Positions 9,512 to 18,234 of a stretch of DNA of 64,000 nucleotides are shown here, in pieces. Each line of letters begins with the position of its first letter. Position 1 is the first letter of the stretch. The DNA comes from an uncultured Opitutales bacterium (GTDB lineage Bacteria > Verrucomicrobiota > Verrucomicrobiia > Opitutales > Intestinicryptomonadaceae): the NCBI GenBank assembly GCA_934613645.1, contig CAKTTC010000002.1:186001-250000 (forward strand), given 5' to 3'. A program made the translations under genes and the position numbers. The notes under the pieces were generated by a model. That model did no database searches. It was not told where the DNA came from and worked only from the letters and a program-made list of their open reading frames with translations.

Positions 9512-11317
9512 CTATTTCCTAAAGAGTTTGAAGTCCTCGGCGGGAACGGTCTGCCCCTTGTAGGCGAAAGGCTTTTTGGTGTAGTTTGTAATTACCTCGC
9601 TGCCGTCGGAGTAGCGCGTTACAAAAACGTTGTCGGCAATTTCGCCGTGGAAATCCATAAACTCGTATTGCAGGTAAACCATCGGCTGGTATTGGTCGTA
9701 AATCTTTTTGATTTCGTCAACGTAGCGCGCGTTATACCAGTAGAAAGTGGGTCTGCCGCCGTATTCCCAGAACTGCAGCCTGCGCCAAAGGTTGAACTCG
9801 GGCGTTTTCGCGGTTTTGAGAACGGGGTCGGAAGTATCCTTGAGGGGCTTGTAGAAGTCTACTGTGTCCCAGTCGGAATTGCTCAGAATTATGCCGTGGT
9901 AGATAATCTGCCAGAGCGGGATTGTGCGGTTGTCGAGCATAAAGTTCGGCTTTTTCTTCCACTTTTTCCACATTACTTTGTAGTGGAAGAAGGTGTTTGT
10001 ATACAGAACGTAGTCGAGCGTGCGCGCAACGTGGTCGTAGCCCGCTTCCGACGAGAATCCACCGAAATATTTTTGGCACTTTTCGCCGATTTTGTTCTGG
10101 TATTCCGCCGTCTGTTTGCGGTTGCAGGGGTGGCGCGGGTCGTGGCAGGTGTAGGGCATAATCGCGCTTGTAACGTCGATATGCTGCGTGCCCTTTGTAA
10201 AGCCCAGTTTATTGAGGCCTTCGTAGTCCTCGTCAATGTATCTGTCGCAGACAACTTGGAAGCACGGGTTATACGCGCGCCCGCCCGACATAAACGCGTA
10301 TGGACGCATAATGCCGTCTTCCGTCTTCGCAACGGCGTATTCGGAAAAGCGTTTTGCAACGCGGTAGAAGTCGGTGTTGCAGACGTGGTTTGTCATCTGG
10401 AAGCCGAGCTTTTTGCCGTGCTCTATGGCCTCCTTCATTTTCGCCTCGCCGCCGAATTTCTCCTCCACGGGGAACAGGTCGGGAAAACGCCCGTCGAAAC
10501 CGCCCACGTGCCAGCCGACAAAGCACATTTCCACATTGCGCATGCCGGCGTCGTAGATTTCCTGCGTCTTCTTTTTGAAGCCGTCGAAGTCCATTGCAAC
10601 GGGCAGGTAGGGTTCGTTTTCGTCGGTCTGGAACGGGTAGCGCATATCGCGCGCCTTTGTGCCGTGCTTTATGCGCACGAAGATTGACTCCGCTGTGTAT
10701 TTGAGGCTGGGGCTTGTTTTGATGCGCTCCTTGATTGGGCGCACCTCGCCGCGGTCGAGCTGGTATTTGCGGTATGTTCTGCCCATGCCCGAGTAGTTGG
10801 CGTCGTCGCCTTTAAGCTCGTAGAAATCGACAATCAAGTCCTCGTAGGGGGCAAACTCTATTCCCCTGATGTGGAAGCGCGGAAACAGCGTGTATTCGCC
10901 GTCTTTTGCCTCAACTATGGCGGAAAATTCGAAGCGCAACCCCTTCACGATGCCGACGTAGGTTGAGCGCGGATTCTTCATGCCGAAAATCGGCAAGCCC
11001 ATTCTGCGAACCTGCACCCTACCATTGTCCTGCGTGAAAGAGCCGATATCGTTGGGCGGCAGAACAAAGTAGCCCTCTTCGCCCTTTCTTGCTTTGGAGA
11101 AGCCGCCGATTACGTCGATTGAGTCGATGTTGTCGGTCAGTTCGCGGATTGGAATGAAAAATCTGAACGCGCCGTCGGGCTGGCGTTCGAGAGCTTTTGT
11201 GGTGATAGATGTTTTCCCGTCGAGAGTTTTCGTTACAACGCGCACGTTTTCGAAGTCGGCAAAAACCGCCGAAACCGCCGCAAAAAACGAAACTGCCAAT
11301 ATAGATATTTTTTTCAT
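9512..11317 (-). CDS. secreted glycoside-hydrolase-like protein (DUF5696/GH101-like)
   Basis: 601 residues with a clear signal peptide (MKKISILAVSFFAAVSAVFA). The first ~200 residues look like a beta-rich domain. The rest resembles a (beta/alpha)8 barrel: VEMCFVGWHVGGFDGRFPD, LGFQMTNHVCNTDFYR, HIDVTSAIMPYTCHDPRHPC and GGFSSEAGYDHVARTLDYVL follow the pattern I associate with DUF5696 proteins and the GH101 endo-alpha-N-acetylgalactosaminidase barrel. Catalytic residues cannot be fixed by eye; Asp in IDVTSA and Glu in FSSEAG are candidates. It is transcribed divergently from a GH31 gene 157 bases away, suggesting one glycan-use locus. Family assignment is tentative; export is more certain. Confidence 0.7.
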   Translation of the reverse strand: MKKISILAVSFFAAVSAVFADFENVRVVTKTLDGKTSITTKALERQPDGAFRFFIPIRELTDNIDSIDVIGGFSKARKGEEGYFVLPPNDIGSFTQDNGRVQVRRMGLPIFGMKNPRSTYVGIVKGLRFEFSAIVEAKDGEYTLFPRFHIRGIEFAPYEDLIVDFYELKGDDANYSGMGRTYRKYQLDRGEVRPIKERIKTSPSLKYTAESIFVRIKHGTKARDMRYPFQTDENEPYLPVAMDFDGFKKKTQEIYDAGMRNVEMCFVGWHVGGFDGRFPDLFPVEEKFGGEAKMKEAIEHGKKLGFQMTNHVCNTDFYRVAKRFSEYAVAKTEDGIMRPYAFMSGGRAYNPCFQVVCDRYIDEDYEGLNKLGFTKGTQHIDVTSAIMPYTCHDPRHPCNRKQTAEYQNKIGEKCQKYFGGFSSEAGYDHVARTLDYVLYTNTFFHYKVMWKKWKKKPNFMLDNRTIPLWQIIYHGIILSNSDWDTVDFYKPLKDTSDPVLKTAKTPEFNLWRRLQFWEYGGRPTFYWYNARYVDEIKKIYDQYQPMVYLQYEFMDFHGEIADNVFVTRYSDGSEVITNYTKKPFAYKGQTVPAEDFKLFRK

Positions 11318-11411
11318 AGCGTATGTAGGTTATACGGACGCGATTGTCCGGAAATACAAAAATATGGCAAGAACAAAATGGAACTACTCAACTGTCAAAT
11401 AAACTTGGGGT

Positions 11412-11440
11412 TTGACATTTGCCGCCGCGTCGTGCAAAGT
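11412..11440 (+). promoter_or_regulatory. candidate sigma70 promoter of the GH31 gene
   Basis: TTGACA at 11412-11417, 17-base spacer, then CAAAGT (weak -10) at 11435-11440. The GH31 ATG is at 11475. The divergent gene must start its transcript on the other strand of the same 157-base gap. Confidence 0.4.
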
Positions 11441-11474
11441 GTTTCGAGAAAAACAAAGTCTATATTACTATATT

Positions 11475-13061
11475 ATGATTAAAAAACTAATACCAATTAT
11501 GCTTGCCGCACAAACGCTATGCGCGGCGTATGTGTCGGAAATAAAACCGCTGGAGGGCGAAAAATGGTTCGGGGCGGCTACGGGACTTGGAGAGCAAATG
11601 CCGTTTACAACGCTCAAAAAGCCGATTGATTTGGACAGCCACCAGCTCGACAATCAGGCTGCTCCGCTGCTGCTTTCAAGCAAGGGACGCTACATTTGGA
11701 GCGAAAAGCCGTTCGCGCTCGATGTCAAAGACGGGGTGCTTACAATTACGTCGAAATTCGAAAAGCCCGAACCTGTGTCGGCGGGAAACACGCTCAAAGA
11801 CGCCTATCTTGCCGCCGCAAAAAAGCACTTTCCGCCCGACGGAAAAATTCCGCCCGCCGAGTTTTTCGCAAAGCCGCAATTCAACACTTGGATTGAACTT
11901 CTGCGCGAACAGACAACGCCGAACATCTTAAAATACGCGCGCGACATTTCCAAAAACGGCTTCCCCTGCGGCGTGCTCATGATTGACGGCAACTGGGACA
12001 GATACTACGGAATGCTCGAATTCGACGGGCGCAAAATTCCCGACCCCAAAGCACTCAATGCCGAGCTGCACAATATGGGCTACAAAGTCATCTACTGGGT
12101 GGGCCCGTTCGTAGCTCCCGCGGGAGGCGAATTCCTCGCGTGGGAAAAAGCGGGCGTGCTGCTGATGGACAAACAAAAGAAAATGCGCCGCGCGGTCATC
12201 GTGCCGTGGTGGAGCGGCTTCAGCGCGTCATACGACACCACAAACCCAAAAGCTCTCGACCACTTGGAAGCGCGCCTTAGAAAACTGCAGGCCGACTTCG
12301 ACATCGACGGCTTCAAGTTCGACGGCGGCGACACGCGACACGTCAGAAACGAAAACGTCGGCTTCTGCCGCCCCGACAAAACCCCCGCCGACTACACCAA
12401 AGGCTGGGCGGAACTTGGCTACCGCTTCCAATACAACGAAATGCGCGCAACGTGGAAAATGGGCGGTAAAGCACTTGTTCAGCGGCTGCTTGACAAAAAC
12501 TACAACTGGAAAGACATGCAAAAGCTTGTTCCGCATATGCTCGCGGCGGGACTTATCGGCTACGCCTACACCTGCCCCGATATGATTGGCGGCGGCGACT
12601 TCACCTCTTTCTTCAATGTAGATTACTCAAAGCTCGACCAGCGGCTGATTGTCCGCTACGCGCAGGTTTCGGCACTTATGCCGATGATGCAGTTTTCGCT
12701 CGCGCCGTGGAGAGTGCTTGACAAAAAGCACCTCGACCTCTGCCGCGACGCCGCAATTTTGCACACAAAGTTTGCCGACTACATTCTGGAACTTGCCCGC
12801 CACAGCTCCAAAACGGGCGAACCCATTGTCCGCACAATGGAATACGAATTTCCGAACGAAGGGCTTGCCGACGTGCTCGACCAATTTATGCTGGGCGACA
12901 AATACCTTGTAGCCCCCGTTGTAACGAAAGACGACTTCCGTTTTGTCCGCCTGCCGAAAGGACAGTGGCGCGACGAATTGGGCAATATTTTCGAGGGCGG
13001 CAAAACAGTTAAAATAGACGCCCCCATTGAACGTCTGCCCTACTTCACGAAAGTCAATTAA
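11475..13061 (+). CDS. glycoside hydrolase family 31 (exported alpha-glycosidase type)
   Basis: 528 residues from the ATG at 11475. I chose this start because it places the signal peptide MIKKLIPIMLAAQTLCAAY at the N-terminus; the frame is open 21 codons further upstream. GH31 barrel features are GVLMIDGNWDRYYG, GYKVIYWVGPFVAPAG, and the nucleophile strand DIDGFKFDGGDTRH, where the Asp of KFDGGD is the likely nucleophile. TCPDMIGGGDFTSF is near the expected acid/base region. Short for GH31, with no large N-terminal beta domain. Substrate cannot be read from sequence; alpha-glucosidase, alpha-xylosidase and sulfoquinovosidase are all possible. Confidence 0.88.
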   Translation: MIKKLIPIMLAAQTLCAAYVSEIKPLEGEKWFGAATGLGEQMPFTTLKKPIDLDSHQLDNQAAPLLLSSKGRYIWSEKPFALDVKDGVLTITSKFEKPEPVSAGNTLKDAYLAAAKKHFPPDGKIPPAEFFAKPQFNTWIELLREQTTPNILKYARDISKNGFPCGVLMIDGNWDRYYGMLEFDGRKIPDPKALNAELHNMGYKVIYWVGPFVAPAGGEFLAWEKAGVLLMDKQKKMRRAVIVPWWSGFSASYDTTNPKALDHLEARLRKLQADFDIDGFKFDGGDTRHVRNENVGFCRPDKTPADYTKGWAELGYRFQYNEMRATWKMGGKALVQRLLDKNYNWKDMQKLVPHMLAAGLIGYAYTCPDMIGGGDFTSFFNVDYSKLDQRLIVRYAQVSALMPMMQFSLAPWRVLDKKHLDLCRDAAILHTKFADYILELARHSSKTGEPIVRTMEYEFPNEGLADVLDQFMLGDKYLVAPVVTKDDFRFVRLPKGQWRDELGNIFEGGKTVKIDAPIERLPYFTKVN

Positions 13062-13092
13062 CACACACTTTACTTACCGTTCATAACAACTC

Positions 13093-13118
13093 ACGCCGCC
13101 ATGCGCGGCGTTTTTTTT
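13093..13118 (+). terminator. rho-independent terminator after the GH31 gene
   Basis: Stem CGCCGC/GCGGCG (13094-13099, 13105-13110) followed by eight T, 32 bases after the GH31 stop. Confidence 0.88.
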
Positions 13119-13201
13119 GCGCCACCGACCTTCGTAAGAAATTGTTCTGAACCCAAAATTCAAAAAATAGAATTAAAGCAACCCAATTAACCACTTGATG
13201 A

Positions 13202-13235
13202 AAAAAATAAAAGACACCGATTGCTCGATGTCTTT
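13202..13235 (-). terminator. possible minus-strand terminator
   Basis: AAAGACA/TGTCTTT stem (13210-13216, 13229-13235) extended by CGA/TCG around a TTGC loop with one mismatch. Read on the minus strand it is followed by a T-rich run. It could stop read-through from pnp, but it is over 300 bases past that stop. Confidence 0.4.
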
Positions 13236-13254
13236 GTAAAATTCCTTTATCTTC

Positions 13255-13416
13255 AAAGCAAATGTCGGCGTGTAGCCAACCGCGCTTCCCAAAAGGTAAA
13301 ACTTTAACCTCGGATAAAGCGGGATTGGGGAAACCAATCCGCGCCTCTTAACGATGAGGAAAAAACTTTAACCCCAGCCGAAGCGGGATTGGCGAACAGC
13401 CAACCCACGCCGCTTA
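13255..13416 (+). repeat. cluster of three intergenic palindromic repeats
   Basis: Three units spaced about 61-64 bases: a degenerate one near 13255-13287, one at 13316-13350 and one at 13380-13416. Each has an outer half AAGCG, an inner hairpin (GGATTGG/CCAATCC in the second unit), a GCGC or ACGC bulge, and an outer half ending CTTA. AT-rich spacers share AAAACTTTAACC. The same element occurs at 58373-58552. No protein-coding gene is seen in 13062-13552; this cluster, two hairpins and the long inverted repeat at 13427 fill it. Confidence 0.75.
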
Positions 13417-13426
13417 CCGACAAATA

Positions 13427-13558
13427 AAATAATCTTGGCAAATTGGGGTTCAGAGGGCGGCTTTGTTTTTCAAGACGGTGGGAGCATACTTGAGTATGTG
13501 ACCACTGTCGAAGAAAAAAACGAAACGCCCTATCAACCCCGATTTCACAAGATTATTT
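13427..13558. repeat. long imperfect inverted repeat (about 60-nt arms) at the 3' end of pnp
   Basis: The arms begin AAATAATCTTG and end CAAGATTATTT (11 bp perfect). Pairing continues inward with AAAT, GGGGTT, AGGGCG, a GTTTTT/AAAAAC block, GTGG/CCAC and CATAC/GTATG around a TTGA loop near 13494-13497, separated by short internal loops. The right arm includes the last codons and stop of pnp. It would form one rod-like hairpin in RNA of either strand. Possible identities are a MITE-like remnant, an RNase III substrate or a structured small RNA; none can be chosen from sequence. Confidence 0.75.
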
Positions 13559-15742
13559 GTTGTCGTCGCGGGGGCGTCTTTCCGAACGTTCGCCGCCTCT
13601 GGGCTTGGGCTCGTAGGGTTCGCCGCGCTGCTCGCAAAGAGCCGCCCTGCGTGAAAGCTTTACCCTGCCCTTGTCGTCAATGCCGATGCACTTTACAAAC
13701 ATCTCGTCGCCGAGCTTGCAAACGTCTTCGGTCTTGTCAACGCGGAAGTCGGCGAGTTCGGAGATGTGAACCAAGCCTTCCTTTCCGGGGAGACATTCGA
13801 CAAACGCGCCGAATTCCTTTATCGAACGGACAATACCGCGGTAGGTCTTGCCGACTTCGATTTCGCCCGTTACCAGTTCTACTTCCGAAACAGCGCGCTT
13901 CATGCTGTCGGAGTTTGTGGCGTAGATGAGAACTCTGCCGGGGTTGTCGTCGTCAACATCGATTTGCGCGCCCGAAACCTCGACTATGCGGCGGATATTC
14001 TTGCCTCCGGGGCCGATGAGTGCGCCGATTTTTTCGGGGTCAATCTGCATAACCTTGATGCGCGGGGCGCATTCTTTCAAGTCCTTGTTGGGCTCGGCAA
14101 GGCAGTTGTGCATGATGTCCAAAATCTTGGCGCGCGTTGCCTTGTTGCGGTAGATTGCCTCCTTGGCAATTTCCATAGACAACCCCTGAATTTTGAGGTC
14201 GAGCTGGAAGCCCGTTATGCCGTTTTTGGTTCCGCAAATTTTGAAGTCCATATCGCCGTAGTGGTCTTCCGCGCCGATGATGTCGGTAAGAACAACGTGC
14301 TTGAGCAGGTTGCCGTTTTCGTCGAAACGCGTTACCAAGCCGCAGCTGATGCCCGCAACGGGGGTTTCAATCGGAACGCCTGCGTCCATCAAGCTCAGGC
14401 AGCCGCCGCAAACCGACGCCATAGAAGTCGAGCCGTTCGATTCCATAATTTCGGAAACAAGGCGGATTGCGTAGGGGAATTCGTCTTCGGAGGGAAGAAC
14501 GGGCAGAAGCGAGCGTTCGGCCAAGTTGCCGTGTCCGATTTCGCGGCGTCCCGGAGAGCCGAAGCGACCCGTTTCGCCTACCGAATACGGCGGGAAATTG
14601 TAGTGCAGGAAGAACGATTTCTGCTTTGTGCCGCCCGTGAGGCCGTCGAGTTCCTGACAGTCGCGGCTTGTGCCGAGAGTCGTCATAACCATTGCCTGCG
14701 TTTCGCCGCGCGTAAACAACGCCGAGCCGTGGACGCGGGGCAGAAGGTTTGTAGAGCACGAAATGGGGCGGAGGTCTTCAACGCCGCGGCCGTCGCAGCG
14801 CGCGCCGTTGTCGAGAATGTTGTCGCGGTAGACTTTTTCCTGAAGGACTTCGAACGCCATTTTGATGTGCGCCATATCGAACTTTTCTTCGCCGATTTTG
14901 CCCTTTACAAATTCGGCAGTCTCGTTCATAAGCGCGTCAACGTCGGCCTGACGCTTGAGCTTGTTGTCCTGAAATACTGCCGTCAGAAGGCGTCCGCCGA
15001 CGTATTCGGAGCACATAGCCAAAATTTCGTCAGGGCAAACAATGAGCGGGAATTCCTTCTTCTGCTTGCCGCAAAGCTTTGCCAACTCGCGCTGGGCGGC
15101 GATGATTTTCTGAATCTGAACCTGAGCGAACTCCAAAGCCTCAATGAAGCGTTCTTCGGGGCACTGCTCCGCCGAGCCTTCAATCATCATCATTTCCTTT
15201 TCGTTGCCGACGTAGATGAGGTCGAGCGTGGAGTCGAGCATTTGCTCGTGAGTGGGATTTACCACGAACTGTCCGTCGATTTCGCCCAAGCGGATACCGC
15301 CGATGGGGCCGTTCCACGGAATGTCCGAAATAAGCAGGGCGGCCGACGCGCCGTTTACCATGAGAATGTCGGGGTCGTTGACCATATCTGCGGAGAGCAG
15401 CAGGCCGATAACCTGAACTTCATTCATAAAGCCCTTGGGGAAGAGGGGGCGCAACGGACGGTCGCAAAGGCGCGACGTCAAAATTTCCTTTTCGTTCGGA
15501 CGGCCTTCGCGCTTGATGTAGCCGCCGGGGAAGCGGCCTGCCGCCGAATAAGTTTCCCTGTAGTCAACCGTAAGCGGGAAGAAGTCCTGCCCGTCTTTGA
15601 GCGCGCCCGCCGCCGTCACGTTGACAAGCAGGTTTGTTTCGCCCAAGCTGATTACAACCGAGCCGTTCGCCTGCTTGGCGATTGAACCGGTAGATATTTT
15701 GATTCCGAGGTCTGCAACCTCTACGCTGTATTTTTGATCCAT
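13553..15742 (-). CDS. pnp: polyribonucleotide nucleotidyltransferase (PNPase)
   Basis: 3'-5' phosphorolytic exoribonuclease of the RNA degradosome; cytoplasmic. 729 residues, typical length. Order: RNase PH domain 1 (YRETYSAAGRFPGGYIKREG), helical domain, RNase PH domain 2 (FFLHYNFPPYSVGETGRFG, SNGSTSMASVCGGCLSLMDAG), KH domain (KIGALIGPGGKNIRRI), S1 domain (VGKTYRGIVRSIKEFGAFVE), then a basic, Arg-rich tail ending DDNK. Downstream of rpsO as in many bacteria, but a terminator lies between them, so pnp probably has its own promoter as well. Confidence 0.98.
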   Translation of the reverse strand: MDQKYSVEVADLGIKISTGSIAKQANGSVVISLGETNLLVNVTAAGALKDGQDFFPLTVDYRETYSAAGRFPGGYIKREGRPNEKEILTSRLCDRPLRPLFPKGFMNEVQVIGLLLSADMVNDPDILMVNGASAALLISDIPWNGPIGGIRLGEIDGQFVVNPTHEQMLDSTLDLIYVGNEKEMMMIEGSAEQCPEERFIEALEFAQVQIQKIIAAQRELAKLCGKQKKEFPLIVCPDEILAMCSEYVGGRLLTAVFQDNKLKRQADVDALMNETAEFVKGKIGEEKFDMAHIKMAFEVLQEKVYRDNILDNGARCDGRGVEDLRPISCSTNLLPRVHGSALFTRGETQAMVMTTLGTSRDCQELDGLTGGTKQKSFFLHYNFPPYSVGETGRFGSPGRREIGHGNLAERSLLPVLPSEDEFPYAIRLVSEIMESNGSTSMASVCGGCLSLMDAGVPIETPVAGISCGLVTRFDENGNLLKHVVLTDIIGAEDHYGDMDFKICGTKNGITGFQLDLKIQGLSMEIAKEAIYRNKATRAKILDIMHNCLAEPNKDLKECAPRIKVMQIDPEKIGALIGPGGKNIRRIVEVSGAQIDVDDDNPGRVLIYATNSDSMKRAVSEVELVTGEIEVGKTYRGIVRSIKEFGAFVECLPGKEGLVHISELADFRVDKTEDVCKLGDEMFVKCIGIDDKGRVKLSRRAALCEQRGEPYEPKPRGGERSERRPRDDNK

Positions 15743-15834
15743 TTATCTGTTTCTTTCTATTCTGTATAGCCGCCGAACGGATCGGACGTTCGCCTACGGC
15801 AGTTTCTTTGCGGAAGCCCTTTGCGGGGCAATCC

Positions 15835-15870
15835 AAAAAAAGCGCGGGGGACGTTTTTCGGCGTCCCCCT
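15835..15870 (-). terminator. rho-independent terminator of rpsO
   Basis: Perfect 8-bp GC-rich stem GGGGGACG/CGTCCCCC (15846-15853, 15862-15869), followed on the minus strand by GCGC and seven T. It lies between rpsO and pnp. Confidence 0.85.
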
Positions 15871-15881
15871 TTCGACACAAA

Positions 15882-16154
15882 TTAGCGGCGCAATTTCAAA
15901 CGCTGAATGAGGTCGTTGTATCTTTCAAGAGACTTGCCCTTGAGGTAGTCCAACAGTCTTCTTCTGCGGCTTGTCATAGCCAAGAGGCCTCTGCGCGAGT
16001 GGAAGTCCTTCTTATTTGTGGACAGGTGGGCTGTCAAGTGGGCGATTCTCGCCGTCAACAACGCTACCTGAACTTCGCAAGAACCCGTGTCTTTGTCGTC
16101 GAGACGGTATTCCTTGATGATTGCCTGTTTGTCTATTGTATTGTGGTCTGACAT
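15882..16154 (-). CDS. rpsO: 30S ribosomal protein S15
   Basis: 90 residues from the ATG at 16152-16154, beginning MSDHNTIDKQAIIKEYRLDD. The start was placed here because it gives the normal S15 length; the frame stays open upstream but that stretch is not S15-like. Family motifs: DTGSCEVQVALLTARI, LTAHLSTNKKDFHSRRGLL, SRRRRLLDYLKGKSLERYND. It binds the central domain of 16S rRNA early in 30S assembly. Confidence 0.97.
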   Translation of the reverse strand: MSDHNTIDKQAIIKEYRLDDKDTGSCEVQVALLTARIAHLTAHLSTNKKDFHSRRGLLAMTSRRRRLLDYLKGKSLERYNDLIQRLKLRR

Positions 16155-16414
16155 TTTTTGTATCTTTCTATAGGCACAACTTTTTGGCGAAGAACCCTCT
16201 TCGCGCGAACTCGGCACCGCGCCCAATTCGCCGTCTTAACTTGCGTGGCAAGTGTTGCGGAAAAACAATCCTCGCCGAAAGCCGCCCGAGGCTACTTTCA
16301 AACGCGACAGTTTTTCTGACGCTTATTGAGAGAAATATCCTCCAGAAAAACCCCAGCCTTGCAAGACTATTTTTCGGCTTTTTTGCTTTTTTTAAGCGCG
16401 CGGCACGCGGCGGG

Positions 16415-17209
16415 TTATTCCGCAGCGGCGGCGGGCGAGTAGCCGAGTTTTGCGGAAACGGTGGCGGCTTTCTGCCTCATAATTTCGCCGATTTTCGGGA
16501 AGTCGGCGGCGGGCATTCTGTCGGAAGGCCCTGTAATCCATATGGCGGCCACCGGGCGAGACTGGTAGTCGAAAACGGGAACGCCCACACAGTTTGCGCC
16601 GTTGAGGTATTCCTGATTGTCGACGGCATAGCCGCAGCGGCGCACGCGGGCAAGTTCGTCCAGAAAGCGGCGGCGGTCGGTTATGGTGTTGTCGGTAAAG
16701 CGCGAAAACTCCGTCCGCGCCAAGATGTCGGACACTTCGCTTTCGGGCAGAAACGCCAGAATGGCCTTTGCGGGCGCGGAACTGTTGAGCGGGCATTTCA
16801 GCCCCACCCTGCCCGTAAAACTGAAGAAGTTTTTGCCGAAAACCTGATCAATCATAATAACCTCGTTTTCCGACAAAATCCCGAGCATAACAGTCTCTAC
16901 GAGGGTGTCGCGAATGTCCGCCATAACGTCGTGCGCGGCGGAAATGATGTTTTCCTCGCCGATGGCGTCGTAGGCGAGGGAGATGAATTTTTTTGAAATG
17001 CTGTAGCGCGAAGTTTTGGAGTCTTTTACAATCATTCCGTAGTCGAGCATAGTATAGATTATGCGGAATACGATGGATTCCGTGTAGCCCGTTTTCCGCG
17101 CAATCTCAGCGCGGGTAAGTCCCGCGCGCGACTTGGAAAGCTCGCGCAAAACGCACAGGCTCTTTACTACGTTGGGAATGTGATAGCGTTTGTATTTGAA
17201 CTCTTCCAT
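16415..17209 (-). CDS. IclR-family transcriptional regulator
   Basis: 264 residues. N-terminal winged helix-turn-helix (about residues 10-75: IPNVVKSLCVLRELSK, LTRAEIARKTGYTESIVFRI) and a C-terminal IclR effector domain (MLGILSENEVIMIDQVFG, LNSSAPAKAILAFLPESEV, VGVPVFDYQSRPVAAIWITG). Members are usually ligand-controlled repressors or activators of sugar-acid, aromatic or glyoxylate pathways. It starts one base after the stop of the aldose-epimerase-like gene, so the two are co-transcribed, suggesting a carbohydrate-derived effector. That link is inference. Confidence 0.93.
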   Translation of the reverse strand: MEEFKYKRYHIPNVVKSLCVLRELSKSRAGLTRAEIARKTGYTESIVFRIIYTMLDYGMIVKDSKTSRYSISKKFISLAYDAIGEENIISAAHDVMADIRDTLVETVMLGILSENEVIMIDQVFGKNFFSFTGRVGLKCPLNSSAPAKAILAFLPESEVSDILARTEFSRFTDNTITDRRRFLDELARVRRCGYAVDNQEYLNGANCVGVPVFDYQSRPVAAIWITGPSDRMPAADFPKIGEIMRQKAATVSAKLGYSPAAAAE

Positions 17210-17210
17210 C

Positions 17211-18122
17211 TTACATCAGCGAAATTTCCACCACGAAAGACTTCGACTTGCCCGCGTCCACAAAATGGACGGGCTTTGAGGCGGAATTGGGCATATTCAT
17301 CCACGGCTCTACGCAGTAGTATTTGGCGTCGTCGCTTTCCGTCCACGTTACGATTGTTGTTGCAATGTTGGAGGAATCGCCGAAGCCCACGCGAATTGTG
17401 ATGTCTTCTTCGCCGTTTTTGGAACCGAAACGAACCGCATTCGATTTCAGCTTCGTGTGGATTCTGTTCCACATGTCGGCGTCGGCAAAACACATTTGCG
17501 TCAAGTCCGCAGGCTCGAAAGAGCCGTCGGGGCGGATATGGAACGCCTTTTTGGCGTCGCAGACAAGGCGGTAGTCTTTGCGCCCAGCCCCCGCGTGCCA
17601 CGGCAGCTGAAAATACGGGTGAAGCCCCGCCCCCCACGGCAGCGGCTGCGTGCCCCTGTTTACAAGCATAAGCTCGCAGTTGAACGCCAGTTCGCCGAAG
17701 CGGTATGTAATTGAAAATTCGTAGTCGAAGGGATAGGCGGCTTTCGCTTCGGCGGAGGGCTTGTAGATTGCCTTCAGGGAGGTGTCGCCCATTTCGATTA
17801 TGTCGAAGTCGCCGTCGATTGCGTAGCCGTGCTTGCGCATCGGCAGGATTTCGCCCGAGGGCGTTTTCCAGAAGCCCTCCTTCCCGTCCACAAAAGACGC
17901 CCCCGCGAACGGAAACAAAATCGGCATTCCGCCGTGAAGCGCGGAAAAATCCACCGAAGCCAAATCGACGTTGTCGGGCGCGTAGATTACGTCGCGGACT
18001 GAGCCGTCCGCCATTGACAAATTCCAGTTCATTATGCGCGCGCCCTTTGCGCAAAGCAGATACGTAGACGCCCCAGCGTCAACCCTGTATAGTTTGTTTT
18101 TGCCGACTTCCAATATCTCCAT
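17211..18122 (-). CDS. aldose 1-epimerase family protein (mutarotase-like)
   Basis: 303 residues, no signal peptide. The galactose-mutarotase fold is indicated by FSALHGGMPILFPF near residue 60, the His of MRKHGYAIDGDF, and PLPWGAGLHPYFQLPW near residue 165. It likely interconverts sugar anomers in the cytoplasm. The HGG..LFPF and HGYA spacing recalls both GalM-like and YeaD (hexose-6-phosphate epimerase) branches; I cannot decide between them. First gene of a two-gene unit with the IclR regulator. Confidence 0.87.
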   Translation of the reverse strand: MEILEVGKNKLYRVDAGASTYLLCAKGARIMNWNLSMADGSVRDVIYAPDNVDLASVDFSALHGGMPILFPFAGASFVDGKEGFWKTPSGEILPMRKHGYAIDGDFDIIEMGDTSLKAIYKPSAEAKAAYPFDYEFSITYRFGELAFNCELMLVNRGTQPLPWGAGLHPYFQLPWHAGAGRKDYRLVCDAKKAFHIRPDGSFEPADLTQMCFADADMWNRIHTKLKSNAVRFGSKNGEEDITIRVGFGDSSNIATTIVTWTESDDAKYYCVEPWMNMPNSASKPVHFVDAGKSKSFVVEISLM

Positions 18123-18234
18123 TCTTCAATTAGACAACGCCCCGAAATCTTTTTCAATCCAATTCTGAAATTTCGATTTTTTTGCTTTTTTATTCTTCCA
18201 AAAGCGGGATTTTTAGTTTTAATAAAACCGACAA

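Noticed and set aside
9443..10687. 414-codon plus-strand frame
   Set aside because: Antisense to the exported GH-like gene and runs through its terminator.
13255..13416. CRISPR array
   Set aside because: Units are palindromic elements with similar spacers and variable hairpins; no identical repeats with unique spacers and no cas genes.
13766..15685. 639-codon plus-strand frame
   Set aside because: Antisense to pnp over almost its whole length; no family features.
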